From the NCBI RefSeq assembly GCF_039521365.1, contig NZ_BAAACF010000001.1, forward strand, positions 868,001 to 932,000: DNA of 64,000 bases, read 5' to 3'. The notes under the pieces are model-generated. The model was not told where the DNA came from, ran no database searches, and worked only from the letters and a program-made list of their open reading frames with translations. How positions within the stretch are numbered: position 1 is the stretch's first letter; each line of letters opens with the position of its first letter. The stretch is from Clostridium_AW malenominatum (lineage in GTDB: Bacteria; Bacillota; Clostridia; Clostridiales; Clostridiaceae). Both the position numbers and the translations under genes were made by a program. Shown here piece after piece: positions 41,664-50,992 of the stretch.

Positions 41664-41816
41664 GCAACTGTTATATTACCCTCATTTCCGAAATATTTAT
41701 TATAATTTCGTACGTTAGTAGTTTTATCTCTTTCTATCCACATTGCACAAAAACCAAGCGTTAACGTAATTAGCATAATAGAAAAAATTAATAATATTTT
41801 TTCTATCTTTTTCATT
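41664..41816 (-). CDS. 5' exon of the IStron-split host gene
   Basis: ATG 41816 is preceded by AAAGGAGATGAACTA and encodes 51 residues: a short basic start (KKIEK), one membrane helix (ILLIFSIMLITLTLGFCAMW), then IERDKTTNVRNYNKYFGNEGNITVA before TAA at 41660-41662, which lies in the intron. A 51-residue product would be an abrupt fragment. Continuation into the frame at 39779-39342 after splicing gives a sensible single-anchor protein. Confidence 0.65.
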
Positions 41817-42047
41817 TAGTTCATCTCCTTTCAATTCTAAAAGTTGTTTTAATATGGAAAGTCCCACTATATATATTAAATATACCATAAATTTCAATTT
41901 TTGAACTAACGCATTTTATATTTATCCTAAAAAGTTTTAACCCCAAAAAAATTTATATAAACAATAACCATGATATAATGTAAATATAATACAAATAAAA
42001 GATGAAGGTAGAAAGGGTAAATTATTTTTTATTAAGGAGACGATGAT

Positions 42048-42779
42048 ATGTTAGTAAACCGTATTGGATTTATAGTTTTCACTTTTTTATTGATGATTAT
42101 ATCCTCAGTTTTAATTAAGAATGTTATTATAGCAGGAATCATTACATTTACTATTGTAATGATTTGTTACATAATTATTGGCTATATGAGAAATAAAAAA
42201 AGAATGGACTTATTAGAAGAAGAGTGTGATCCTGAAAGGTTTTTAGAGGCTATAGAGAAGCAAAGGGACATTGTGGGTAAAAAAATTAAATATAATACTT
42301 ATTTAAACATTGATAAAGCAGCAGGACTTATTGTTATGGGAGAATTCCAAAAGGCAAAGGAACTTTTGCTGTCCATTGACAAAACTTATTTGTCAGCAAA
42401 AAATGGCACATTACTTATATATACATTAAATTTATTATCTTGCTTATATGAACTTGGAGAAGTTTCTTATGCAGAAGAAATATTCGAGAATGAAGTTCCC
42501 TTATTATCACCTGTGAATCAAAGAATGACTTTAGCTATGAAATTGCTAGTGGCAGAAAGGTTTTTGTTTTTAAATAGATATGAGGAAAGTAGAGAAAAAT
42601 TTCAAGAGTTATTAAATGATAAGTTAAGTAAACGTGTAAGGATAAGTGTGTTATATAATCTAGCAATAATAGATGAGGAGACTGGGGATATGGACTCTGC
42701 ACAGAAAAGATATAGAGAAGTGGTGGACAAGGGTAATAAATTGTGGATAGTAACAGAAGCTAAAAAACGTTTGAAGTAA
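42048..42779 (+). CDS. membrane-anchored TPR-like protein
   Basis: A 243-residue protein with two N-terminal membrane helices (residues about 5-45). Helical repeats follow (GEFQKAKELLLSIDKTYLS, GEVSYAEEIFENEVPLL, NRYEESREKFQELLND, GDMDSAQKRYREVVDKGN) spaced like tetratricopeptide units. It starts after AAGGAGACGATGAT. It probably scaffolds protein contacts at the membrane; no specific partner is evident. Confidence 0.75.
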   Translation: MLVNRIGFIVFTFLLMIISSVLIKNVIIAGIITFTIVMICYIIIGYMRNKKRMDLLEEECDPERFLEAIEKQRDIVGKKIKYNTYLNIDKAAGLIVMGEFQKAKELLLSIDKTYLSAKNGTLLIYTLNLLSCLYELGEVSYAEEIFENEVPLLSPVNQRMTLAMKLLVAERFLFLNRYEESREKFQELLNDKLSKRVRISVLYNLAIIDEETGDMDSAQKRYREVVDKGNKLWIVTEAKKRLK

Positions 42780-42876
42780 TAACCTTAAAAAAAACCTGAA
42801 GGACTTGTCTAAAATGGTAATAAGTGATAAACTATGAACGGTTATTATTTTATGCAACAAAGGAGTAAATCATAGA

Positions 42877-43590
42877 ATGGAACAGATTGAATCTATAAAT
42901 AGCTATTCCAAGGGTTTTAAGGAGGGCATGCCTATTGCTCTGGGATATCTGCCAATATCTTTTACCTTTGGCATGATGGCAGTAAATATGAAGCTTCCTA
43001 TCTGGGTGGCTGTATTTATTTCAATGACAAACCTTACCTCCGCGGGACAGTTTGCCGGGATTGGTTTGATTTCTGCCGGTGCCCCTTGTTTAGAAATGGC
43101 ACTGACACAGTTTATAATAAATATGCGATATGCTTTAATGTCTTTGTCTCTTTCCCAAAAAGCAGACAAGTCTATGAGCAGATTTCACAGAATTTTAATA
43201 TCTTTTGGCATTACGGATGAAGTTTTTGCGGTGGCAAGTGGACAACCATATGAGATTGGAAGACGTTATATGTACGGCTTAATAACTGCTCCGTACTTTG
43301 GGTGGGCTTTAGGTACTTTCATGGGAGCGGCAGCAGGTAGCATTTTGCCTGAAACATTACGTTCGGCTTTAAGTATTGCAATCTACGGAATGTTTATTGC
43401 AATTATTATTCCCCCTGCAAAGCGTTATCGTCCTGTACTAAAGGTAATGGTGGCATCTATGATTATTAGCTGCATTTTGCGCTTTACCCCTGTACTCAAT
43501 AGACTTTCAGGTGGCTTTGTAATTATTATATGTGCTGTGGTAGCTTCAGCCTTGGGAGCTAAATTATTTCCTATTAGGGAGGCGGATTAA
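42877..43590 (+). CDS. azlC: AzlC-family branched-chain amino acid exporter subunit
   Basis: A 237-residue protein with IALGYLPISFTFGMMAVNMKLPIWVAVFISMTNLTSAGQFAG and ALTQFIINMRYALMSLSLS, both AzlC hallmarks. With AzlD it forms a branched-chain amino acid efflux system. Its stop overlaps the azlD start. Confidence 0.92.
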   Translation: MEQIESINSYSKGFKEGMPIALGYLPISFTFGMMAVNMKLPIWVAVFISMTNLTSAGQFAGIGLISAGAPCLEMALTQFIINMRYALMSLSLSQKADKSMSRFHRILISFGITDEVFAVASGQPYEIGRRYMYGLITAPYFGWALGTFMGAAAGSILPETLRSALSIAIYGMFIAIIIPPAKRYRPVLKVMVASMIISCILRFTPVLNRLSGGFVIIICAVVASALGAKLFPIREAD

Positions 43591-43922
43591 TGAGTACTTA
43601 TAGAATTTTAATATATATTTTTGTAATGGCAGGGGTTACATATCTTATTAGAATGCTTCCTATGGTTATATTTAAACAAAAAATAGAAAGCCCTTTTTTA
43701 AAGTCCTTTTTATTTTACGTTCCTTATGCTGTCCTTGGTGCAATGACGTTTCCAGAAATTTTAACCTCCACATCTTCTATATGGTCTGCCATTGCAGGAG
43801 GAGTTATTGCAGTTTTTTTAGCTTTTAGAGAGAAAGGGCTGCTTACGGTAGCATTATCTGCTTGTTTTACAGTTTATGTAACGGAATTGGCATTAGGTAT
43901 CATGAGGAATTTATTATTTTGA
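43590..43922 (+). CDS. azlD: AzlD-family transporter subunit
   Basis: A 110-residue four-helix protein, with MAGVTYLIRMLPMVIF near its start, FLFYVPYAVLGAMTFPEIL, and an ATG overlapping the azlC stop (TAATG). It is the small partner of AzlC. Confidence 0.9.
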   Translation: MSTYRILIYIFVMAGVTYLIRMLPMVIFKQKIESPFLKSFLFYVPYAVLGAMTFPEILTSTSSIWSAIAGGVIAVFLAFREKGLLTVALSACFTVYVTELALGIMRNLLF

Positions 43923-43998
43923 AAGTCGTAAATATATAGTCATAATTTATAAATCATGCTATAATTTATAGTGAATAAAATTTTAAGTGAGGTAAAAG

Positions 43999-44115
43999 AT
44001 GAGTACGTTTGGTTATTCATACATTCGAGATTATTTGAGTGTAATATGCAATATAACATTCATTTTTGGATACTGTGGGAAAAGTGCGTCCAAAATTGAA
44101 TATATTGTGAAGTAA
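43999..44115 (+). CDS. short ORF of unknown function
   Basis: A 38-residue frame beginning MSTFGYSYIRDYLSV, behind GAGGTAAAAG and a TATAAT 40 bp upstream. The first residues faintly recall serine-recombinase starts (FGYARIS), so it may be a fragment. Low confidence. Confidence 0.3.
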   Translation: MSTFGYSYIRDYLSVICNITFIFGYCGKSASKIEYIVK

Positions 44116-44178
44116 CCAGTAGTAGAATCTTTCAAACTTAGATTTAAAATAAAGAAATTATAATATAGTTAAAAATAT

Positions 44179-44214
44179 AAGCCTAAGTAGAAACCTATCT
44201 ATTTAGGCTTTTTT
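44179..44214 (+). terminator. rho-independent terminator
   Basis: AAGCCTAA…TTAGGCTT followed by TTTT, between the short ORF and the MFS gene. Confidence 0.8.
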
Positions 44215-44285
44215 GCGCGCATTTTGGTGGGAGGGTAAAAAGCAAAGACTTATAGAACCCAGTAAATATAACGGAGGAAATTATT

Positions 44286-45476
44286 ATGGAAGCTAATAAA
44301 TATAAATTAAAATCTAATATAGTTAAAAATTATATATTTATCTTTTTAAATAGACTTGATTTAACTCAAGGGGTGTGGATGATATACCTTGCTGTAAAGG
44401 GAATGAGCCTAACACAATTAGGAATTTTAGAGGGGATATTTCATTTAACCTCCTTTTGTATGGAAGTACCTACGGGAGTTGTTGCGGATTTGTGGGGAAG
44501 AAAGATTAGTAGAATACTTGGAAGAGCATTTTCTTTCATAGGCACTATAGTATTAATATTTTCAAATAATTTTTATATGTTTGCCTTATCTTTTGCTATT
44601 TCAGCCATATCTTATAATTTAGAATCGGGAGCAGGGGATGCTTTGATTTATGATTCCTTAAAGGAGATAGGAAAAGAAGAAGAGTATATGAAGGTTAACG
44701 GTAATAAGGAGATGTTTATGCAAATTGGTACTCTTGTTGCATTACCTTTAGGAGGATATTTAGCTGCTAAGAATTACTTACTCCCTTTTGTTTTAAGTGC
44801 TGTAATAGCATGTATAACTTTGGTACAAGCAGTTTCCTTTGTTGAACCTGATATTCATAGGGAAAAGGGGGGAAATAAAAAAGTTTTAAATTTATTGAAA
44901 ACACAGGTAGTAGATAGTGTAAAAGTAATTAAAAATAATAAAAAAGTGGGATTTTTTATTGTGTTTATCAATGTTATATCTTTATTTATTACCACATTAT
45001 TTTATTATCTTCAAAATTACTGGAAGGTTCAAGGGCATTCTGAGTTTAAAATAGGGATTTATTTATCCATATCCTCATTACTTGCAGGAATCATGGCAAC
45101 AAAAGTTTATAAATTAGAAAGGATATTAAAGGAAAAAGGAATACTTGTTTTTATGCCCTTTATAATTATTTTAGCCCTGTGGGGAATTGCTTTAACGGAT
45201 TATTCACCAATATTTTATGTTGTCATTGGCATAGCAGATTCAATTGCTTATGTTACCATAAGTGATTATATTAATAAGCTGATACCTAGCGAAAATAGAG
45301 CTACTATATTATCTTTTGAAAGTATGGTGTTCAGCTTCTTGATGATATTTATATTTCCTTTGATTGGTAAGATAGGGGATGCTATTTCTTTAAATTTTGC
45401 TTTTAAAGTTATGGCAGGTATTGGAACCATAATGGTTTTGTGGAATACCTATGTTTTGAAAACTACAGATAGATAA
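44286..45476 (+). CDS. MFS transporter
   Basis: A 396-residue major facilitator with 12 hydrophobic helices. The motif-A-like loop is GVVADLWGRKISRILGRAFS. The start follows GGAGG. No regulator is adjacent and the substrate is unknown. Confidence 0.85.
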   Translation: MEANKYKLKSNIVKNYIFIFLNRLDLTQGVWMIYLAVKGMSLTQLGILEGIFHLTSFCMEVPTGVVADLWGRKISRILGRAFSFIGTIVLIFSNNFYMFALSFAISAISYNLESGAGDALIYDSLKEIGKEEEYMKVNGNKEMFMQIGTLVALPLGGYLAAKNYLLPFVLSAVIACITLVQAVSFVEPDIHREKGGNKKVLNLLKTQVVDSVKVIKNNKKVGFFIVFINVISLFITTLFYYLQNYWKVQGHSEFKIGIYLSISSLLAGIMATKVYKLERILKEKGILVFMPFIIILALWGIALTDYSPIFYVVIGIADSIAYVTISDYINKLIPSENRATILSFESMVFSFLMIFIFPLIGKIGDAISLNFAFKVMAGIGTIMVLWNTYVLKTTDR

Positions 45477-45501
45477 TGAGTAAATACGCTAAATAAAAAA
45501 G

Positions 45502-45540
45502 AAGGTAAATAGTTTTTTAAAATTTAAAGCTATTTACCTT
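45502..45540. terminator. bidirectional terminator
   Basis: AAGGTAAATAG…CTATTTACCTT separates the convergent MFS and GNAT genes. Confidence 0.7.
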
Positions 45541-45545
45541 GTCTA

Positions 45546-46007
45546 TTAACTTTTCTGCTCTAAAATTACTCTCTTTTTATAAAAACCATACCTTTTATAA
45601 AATTCTAATACATTTTCATTTCCTTCTGTTACCCCGATTATCTTTGTTTTTACTTGATTGCTATTTAGCCATTCTAATGCTCTATTCATTAATTTGTCCC
45701 CTAAACCATATTTACGATATTCTTTTTCAACAAAAAGAGATTCAATTTCTCCGATTAATTCTTTATTAATTATACTAATACAATAACCAATATATAAGTC
45801 TCTCTCTACATCTTTAATTAAATCCACTTTAACTTCCAAACTGTTATCATTAACAAATTTCTTTTTTCTAATCTCAAATTTAAGATTCATGAAGCTATCT
45901 GAAAAATGGTCTGAGTTAGCTTCGTGATGTTTATTCAACTTTTCCCATAAAGGTTTTATAAAATCAAGTAACTCTCTACTTCCAGCTACAAATTCAAAAT
46001 TATTCAT
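45546..46007 (-). CDS. GNAT-family N-acetyltransferase
   Basis: A 153-residue protein. The acetyl-CoA motif is ESLFVEKEYRKYGLGDKLMNRALEWL, followed by ENVLEFYKRYGFYKKRVIL. The acceptor is unknown. Confidence 0.85.
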   Translation of the reverse strand: MNNFEFVAGSRELLDFIKPLWEKLNKHHEANSDHFSDSFMNLKFEIRKKKFVNDNSLEVKVDLIKDVERDLYIGYCISIINKELIGEIESLFVEKEYRKYGLGDKLMNRALEWLNSNQVKTKIIGVTEGNENVLEFYKRYGFYKKRVILEQKS

Positions 46008-46019
46008 GCTTAATTCTCC

Positions 46020-46369
46020 TTTTATATTTACAATATTATAACATTAATTTTCTATATAATTAAGCAAATTTTGGTTTGATTTCTTTCACATTTTAATCCT
46101 ACTATTCGAGCACATATTAATGATCTAAATAGATGAAAATTATTTGCGTATCTCCACATAGCTAAAGCTTCAGAAATATCCTCGTCGCCACTTTAGTATA
46201 TAAATCAAAGGGTCACATACACCTGAAGTTTTAGATCCAATTGTAGGTATCATGGGTATAAATGGAAAAATAATTGGGAAAAACCTTCAGCATTATTTGG
46301 AAAAATCGATAATATTATAGAGTACATAGACATTTAGACATAAAAGGGTTAAAGAGGAGGATTTTATTA
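46020..46369. other. intergenic region with unassigned coding scraps
   Basis: This 350-bp stretch holds no intact gene. A startless + frame at 46207-46320 reads GSHTPEVLDPIVGIMGINGKIIGKNLQHYLEKS before a stop. A minus-strand scrap near 46100-46170 reads LAMWRYANNFHLFRSL. Both look like fragments of lost genes, but I could not name the families. Confidence 0.35.
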
Positions 46370-47428
46370 ATGAACCAATCATACTTTATGTATACTTATA
46401 GGAGAAGATGGGCTTATAGAATTATGGCACTGATATTTTGTGCGCTGATTGTTTTGGGAATTATAGGTATTGGAATATATACATATTATGATAAGACAAA
46501 CAATGCAACTGTGGTTAAGACTTTTGAAGATTATAATAAAGCCCTTGACGATGATAGTTATATAGAAATTTCATCAGATGAGTTATATGATTTAGATATT
46601 GTAATAACAGAAACCATTAGCAAATTAGGAATAAAAATATCAGAGGATGTTAAAGCAAAATTTGTAGCTATAAGATTAGCTCCATATACATTAGCAGTAT
46701 CTGTTCCAAAGGATGAATATAAAAAACTTATGAAACAAGAAAAGGGACCTTATATATTAAAGGGAAGATTAGTAGAACTTGAAGATGATGAACTGGAAGA
46801 TATAAAAAAAGCAATGAAAGATAACCACTCACTTTCAGGGGGATTTCAATTAGTACCATATCTTCAATATTTAGAATACCAAAGTCCAATGAATTCAGCT
46901 TCAACTTATTTTGTATATGCAGCTTTATGTGTTATATTCGTTTTAGTTCTATATATAGGTGTTATGAGAAGAAATACTATGGCATTAAAAAGTCTTAAGA
47001 ATTTTTCAAATGGAGATATTGAAATGGCCTGTACACAAATTGATAATGAGCTTAATCTACCTGATGTATACAGAAATGTGCCTATTACTATAACTAAAAA
47101 TTATATTATTGTGGAAACTCAGCAGATTGTATTTGCTCTTCCCCTTAGAGAGTTAATGTGGGTATATAAAGAAACTATACAGAAAAAGATATATGGTTTT
47201 GTTCCAGCTGGTAAAACAAATAGCTTAGTTTTTGTTTTTTCTGATAAAAAAACTTATAAAGTTGATTTATTTAAAGGTGAGGAAACAATTGATGAAGTTG
47301 TTGAATATATGTGTAACAATTGTAAAACATCCTTTGTAGGACATTCAGAGGAGCTTGAAAATTTATTTAAAAAAGATTCTGATGATTTTATAGTTAAGTG
47401 GAGAATAAATAAGGAAAAATACAATTAA
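46370..47428 (+). CDS. two-helix membrane protein, DUF6709-like
   Basis: A 352-residue protein. Helix 1 (about residues 16-38) and helix 2 (about 180-200) enclose an exterior domain with SDELYDLDIVITETISKLGIKI. The cytoplasmic C-terminus has LPLRELMWVYKE and KKTYKVDLFKGEETIDEV, a PH-like pattern. The DUF label is tentative. Strong AGAGGAGG start. Confidence 0.6.
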   Translation: MNQSYFMYTYRRRWAYRIMALIFCALIVLGIIGIGIYTYYDKTNNATVVKTFEDYNKALDDDSYIEISSDELYDLDIVITETISKLGIKISEDVKAKFVAIRLAPYTLAVSVPKDEYKKLMKQEKGPYILKGRLVELEDDELEDIKKAMKDNHSLSGGFQLVPYLQYLEYQSPMNSASTYFVYAALCVIFVLVLYIGVMRRNTMALKSLKNFSNGDIEMACTQIDNELNLPDVYRNVPITITKNYIIVETQQIVFALPLRELMWVYKETIQKKIYGFVPAGKTNSLVFVFSDKKTYKVDLFKGEETIDEVVEYMCNNCKTSFVGHSEELENLFKKDSDDFIVKWRINKEKYN

Positions 47429-47436
47429 AACTAAGT

Positions 47437-47474
47437 AAAAAAGCAACTTTTGCATTGCCATTGGTTGCTTTTTT
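47437..47474 (+). terminator. rho-independent terminator
   Basis: AAAAAAGCAAC…GTTGCTTTTTT just after the stop of the two-helix membrane-protein gene. Confidence 0.85.
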
Positions 47475-47651
47475 CTATATTTTATTACTATGTCGTTTTC
47501 CATTATATATTCAAGGTTATTATTATTTCCATATCATGGGAAAGCCGATTACAGTAATATGTAAAATATGTTATAATTTCTATGTGAGCTAATTCATATA
47601 TAGTAAGAAATTACTTAGTAAGGATTATTTGTATTTTGATGGGGTGATTTT

Positions 47652-47960
47652 ATGAAAAATAAATTTTTACATGAATTGCAGGAAGATATCTTAGATGGAA
47701 AGGGATATATTACATTATATAAATTTCTTTTCATTCCAGCCTTTATTATTACAATTGAAAATCCCGAATTTAAAAATCCTAAATTATATTCTGAAATATT
47801 TAGAGTTGCTTTATCTAGCATAGCTTTATTATTTTCATTCTTAGTTTACTTAAAATGTAAAGCCACTAGAGATGAAAAAGAAAATAAAGAAATTATTAAC
47901 TATACATTTTTATTTCTTTTATTAACCTTTTTCTCTGTATATCAGCTTATAAAGAATTAA
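47652..47960 (+). CDS. small membrane protein of unknown function
   Basis: A 102-residue protein with a hydrophilic start and three hydrophobic stretches (FLFIPAFIITI, VALSSIALLFSFLVYL, FLFLLLTFFSVYQL). ATG after GGGGTGATTTT. It is followed 30 bp later by a lipoprotein gene and may be co-transcribed. Family not recognised. Confidence 0.6.
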   Translation: MKNKFLHELQEDILDGKGYITLYKFLFIPAFIITIENPEFKNPKLYSEIFRVALSSIALLFSFLVYLKCKATRDEKENKEIINYTFLFLLLTFFSVYQLIKN

Positions 47961-47990
47961 CTTAATTTAGGGAAGGATGTTGTATATTAA

Positions 47991-48569
47991 ATGAAAGCAA
48001 AATTTTTAAAGAAAGAATTTATTCTTGTTGTTTTATCCTTATTCCTTTCAAATATATTAATTGGTTGCTCTATGAATACATCTAAAACTGATTCTTACAA
48101 TAAAGAGAACTCTTCAATATCACAGGACGAAAAAAAAGAAGTAAACCCAACTGAAAAATTAGAGAAAGATGAAGAAGATAAAGTAAGGGGTAAAGTTAAA
48201 TTATATGAAGGCACTTATTTCGATGACAGGAATTTTGGAGACAATATCTTGGAAACCTATTGTCAAGTTGTCATTTCCAATGTGACGGATACTTCTTTTG
48301 ATTTTACCGTATATGAATTAGATGGGAAAACAGAAGAAAAAAAGGTTATTTTCCTTACTAATACAGCAGTTTTTACAGGAGATGGAACAGAAGCTGCTTT
48401 TTATGGAAAGAATCATACCCTTCATTTTACATTTCCAGACGATCGTGGTGCGTATCCTGTTGTAATAGAAATGAAGATATCTGGATTTGAGCCATTGGAA
48501 GGTAAAGTTTACGTTAATAATGGAATACCAGGGCATGAATTTAGTAAAAATAATATGAAGCGTTTATAA
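47991..48569 (+). CDS. lipoprotein of unknown function
   Basis: A 192-residue protein. The signal peptide ends at ILIGC (Cys 25), giving a lipid anchor. A charged linker precedes a beta-rich domain (VVISNVTDTSFDFTVYELDG, HTLHFTFPDDRGAYPVVIEM) that looks like a small lipocalin- or DUF-type sandwich. No specific function assigned. Confidence 0.7.
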   Translation: MKAKFLKKEFILVVLSLFLSNILIGCSMNTSKTDSYNKENSSISQDEKKEVNPTEKLEKDEEDKVRGKVKLYEGTYFDDRNFGDNILETYCQVVISNVTDTSFDFTVYELDGKTEEKKVIFLTNTAVFTGDGTEAAFYGKNHTLHFTFPDDRGAYPVVIEMKISGFEPLEGKVYVNNGIPGHEFSKNNMKRL

Positions 48570-48644
48570 ATTAAGGCTTTTTATTGGATTTTATATACTT
48601 CAAATTCGTTGGCAGCACCGATTATCCGATTTCATAGAGTTTGT

Positions 48645-49226
48645 CTAGAAAGTACTGTTTATCAGCTGCCTGGCAAATGACCTTGAATGTTCAATTTTAT
48701 CATCTGTTATAAAGACAGATTTATACCCAAAATCTCTTTCAGCAAGCATTCCAATATATTTTAGTTGAGAATGCTTACAATACCGTTTAATGCCTTCCTC
48801 AAATAAATCAGCTCCATTTTCTGGTCTATACCCACAAGTGCTTATGACAGCTAACTTTTTGTCCTTCCAAAGAGAAGGACCTTTTTCATCTCCATAGTAC
48901 TTATTCATTCCATACACCAAACGGTCTAGCAGTGATTTCATTGGTGGTGTACAATACCATGAATAAATAGGTGTAGCTAAAATAATCACATCACAATCAT
49001 ATATTTTATCAAAAATTTCCTGAGTATCATCGCTATGTCTACATCCAAAAATTGTCCAGTCTTTTTGACAGTTCCGACAGGCAGTACAAGGTTCAATATG
49101 CTTATCATAAAGCCAAATCAAATCATGCTGAACTTGATGAAGTTCAAGTTCCTCAATAAACGGCTTTAATAATTTAGATGTATTTCCACTTTTTCGTGGG
49201 CTTCCCATAAGAATACAATATTTCAT
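48645..49226 (-). CDS. NADPH-dependent FMN reductase / iron-sulfur flavoprotein family
   Basis: A 193-residue flavodoxin-like protein. It has GSPRKSGNTSKLL (phosphate loop for FMN), the cysteines CTACRNCQKDWTIFGC and TPIYSWYCTPPMKSLLDRL. The compact cysteine cluster is typical of iron-sulfur flavoproteins and related reductases. It likely carries electrons to small acceptors. Confidence 0.85.
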   Translation of the reverse strand: MKYCILMGSPRKSGNTSKLLKPFIEELELHQVQHDLIWLYDKHIEPCTACRNCQKDWTIFGCRHSDDTQEIFDKIYDCDVIILATPIYSWYCTPPMKSLLDRLVYGMNKYYGDEKGPSLWKDKKLAVISTCGYRPENGADLFEEGIKRYCKHSQLKYIGMLAERDFGYKSVFITDDKIEHSRSFARQLINSTF

Positions 49227-49398
49227 TTTATACCTCCATTTGTTGATAAATACTCTTCAAAACTAGCTGGATAGCAATTGTAATATTCAAAGATCTTGTT
49301 GTCTGATATCATAATTTATATTAACATAAAAATATAGTTATTAATAAGTATTATAGGAAGTAATTTATATTTTTATTAAAGCAAAGGGGAGAGTTATA

Positions 49399-50508
49399 AT
49401 GGAGAGGGTTTATTTAAAGAGAGAAAATTGCTGTGGATGCAGCGCTTGTTATAATATTTGTCCTACAAAAGCAATTACTATGAAGCCAGATGAAGAAGGA
49501 TTTTTGTATCCTGTTATTGATGAGAGTCTATGCATAGACTGTTATAGCTGTGTAAATGTTTGTCCTTTAATTACTGAAGGAAATAATAAAGAAAAGACTA
49601 CACCAGACTTTTATGTAGCCAAGCATAAATCAGAAGAAGTTTTAATGAATTCTACATCTGGAGGAGCTTTTACTGCAATATCTGATGCCATACTAGGACT
49701 AGGCGGAGTAATTTATGGTGTGGACTACGACGATGAATTCAAGGTACTTCATAGAAGAGCAGAAACATACCAAGAAAGAAATAGATTTAGAATATCAAAA
49801 TATGTACAAAGCAATCTAGGAGACATCTTCAAGGAAATTAACAAAGACTTAGAAGAGGGAAGAAAAGTACTATTTACAGGAACCCCTTGTCAGGCTGCTG
49901 GACTTAGAGGATTTATAGGGGATTCTAAATTAACTGAAAATCTATATGTATGTGATTTAATTTGTCATAGCATTCCTAGCCCTATAATTTGGGAGGATTA
50001 CAAAAAGCTATTAGAAAAAGAACATGGTGGAAAGCTAACCAATGTTCAATTTAGATCTAAGATAATTGACTGGACTCGCGAAAATAGCAACAAATCCTTC
50101 TTATATACTACTTCAGGAAGTGAAGAAATCCTTAACGATGAAAGATTCTATAAACTTTTCTTTGGATTAAAAACTATTACTCGTCCTTCCTGTAGCGAAT
50201 GTCCATTTACAGATATTCACCGTGCATCGGATATTACCATTGCAGATTATTGGGGGATTGAAAAATACGCTCCTGAGTGGATGGATACAAAAGGTGTTTC
50301 TGTAATTTTAGTTAACAACGAAAAAGGTGCAGACCTTCTCCAAAAATGTAGCGAAGGATTATTTTACGAAAAACGTGCAAAGGAAGAATCTCTTGCAGAA
50401 CAGCAACGTTTAAGAGAACCTGTACAGTTCCCAGAAAACCGCAGTGAGTTCTGGGAAGATTATAGAAAACATGGTTTTGAGTATATAATTGAACAGCTAG
50501 ATAAATAA
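49399..50508 (+). CDS. FrhB-type Fe-S/flavin oxidoreductase
   Basis: A 369-residue protein. An N-terminal 2x[4Fe-4S] ferredoxin domain (CCGCSACYNICPTKAI and CIDCYSCVNVCP) is joined to an F420 hydrogenase/dehydrogenase beta-subunit domain (TSGGAFTAISDAILGLGGVIYG, LFTGTPCQAAGLRGFIG, RPSCSECPFTDIHRASDITIADYWGI). In non-methanogens these use FAD/FMN or ferredoxin, often in polysaccharide or sugar modification. No partner genes are adjacent. Confidence 0.88.
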   Translation: MERVYLKRENCCGCSACYNICPTKAITMKPDEEGFLYPVIDESLCIDCYSCVNVCPLITEGNNKEKTTPDFYVAKHKSEEVLMNSTSGGAFTAISDAILGLGGVIYGVDYDDEFKVLHRRAETYQERNRFRISKYVQSNLGDIFKEINKDLEEGRKVLFTGTPCQAAGLRGFIGDSKLTENLYVCDLICHSIPSPIIWEDYKKLLEKEHGGKLTNVQFRSKIIDWTRENSNKSFLYTTSGSEEILNDERFYKLFFGLKTITRPSCSECPFTDIHRASDITIADYWGIEKYAPEWMDTKGVSVILVNNEKGADLLQKCSEGLFYEKRAKEESLAEQQRLREPVQFPENRSEFWEDYRKHGFEYIIEQLDK

Positions 50509-50515
50509 TATTTAA

Positions 50516-50548
50516 AGCATAACTTAGCAACAGTTGTTAAGTTATGCT
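50516..50548. terminator. bidirectional terminator
   Basis: AGCATAACTTA…TAAGTTATGCT between the convergent FrhB-type and lipoprotein genes. Confidence 0.7.
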
Positions 50549-50907
50549 CATTTTCTTTGGGTTAACAGTTGAACTCGTGAAGTCAAAGCATACTTATTTT
50601 CCACAGACTTTACATCAACGGTTATTTTGTCACCTACTACTAAATCCTCGAATTGTATATCAGCCACTTCCGAGGAAGTGTTATCAACATATATAAAATA
50701 TACATCTGGCCCTTCACAATTTACGTAGCATTCTTCTCCTAAAATACTATTGTTATCTAAGCCCTTAACAACGATTCCTTTAATAACATTACTAATTTCT
50801 AGAATCTCTGCATTTACCCCAACATAAGTGATATCTTTATTATTGCTGCAGGCAGTTATGGAAAATAAAAGAATAATCAACATAATCATAAGTAATACTC
50901 TTTTCAA
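50548..50907 (-). CDS. small lipoprotein of unknown function
   Basis: A 119-residue protein with signal peptide ending LFSITAC (Cys 20). The mature part resembles an OB-like beta domain (ILEISNVIKGIVVKGLD…VGDKITVDVKSVENKYALTSRVQLL). Family not assigned. Confidence 0.65.
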   Translation of the reverse strand: MKRVLLMIMLIILLFSITACSNNKDITYVGVNAEILEISNVIKGIVVKGLDNNSILGEECYVNCEGPDVYFIYVDNTSSEVADIQFEDLVVGDKITVDVKSVENKYALTSRVQLLTQRK

Positions 50908-50992
50908 TTATAATCCCTCCCCAAAATATAGGTAAATTTTACTTCGCATAAAATTACAATTATAAAATATTATATAAATTTAATAATGTGTA

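Larger units (their letters stand above)
39790..41664 (-). mobile_element. IStron: group I intron fused to an IS605-type tnpB element
   Basis: A composite element about 1.88 kb long. Read on the minus strand, it holds a group I intron core (about 41625-41245), an intact tnpB gene (41118-39937) and an omega-RNA-like 3' tail (to about 39790). No tnpA is present, so it would need a transposase in trans to move. Its two sides carry two halves of one gene. Such elements are known from Clostridioides difficile and Clostridium botulinum, where the intron removes the element from RNA. The boundaries are estimates: the left comes from a stem spanning exon and intron, the right from the closing stem 39790-39807. 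Confidence 0.8.

Noticed and set aside
43999..44115. Serine recombinase start
   Set aside because: Only about six residues resemble a resolvase N-terminus; listed as an unidentified short ORF instead.
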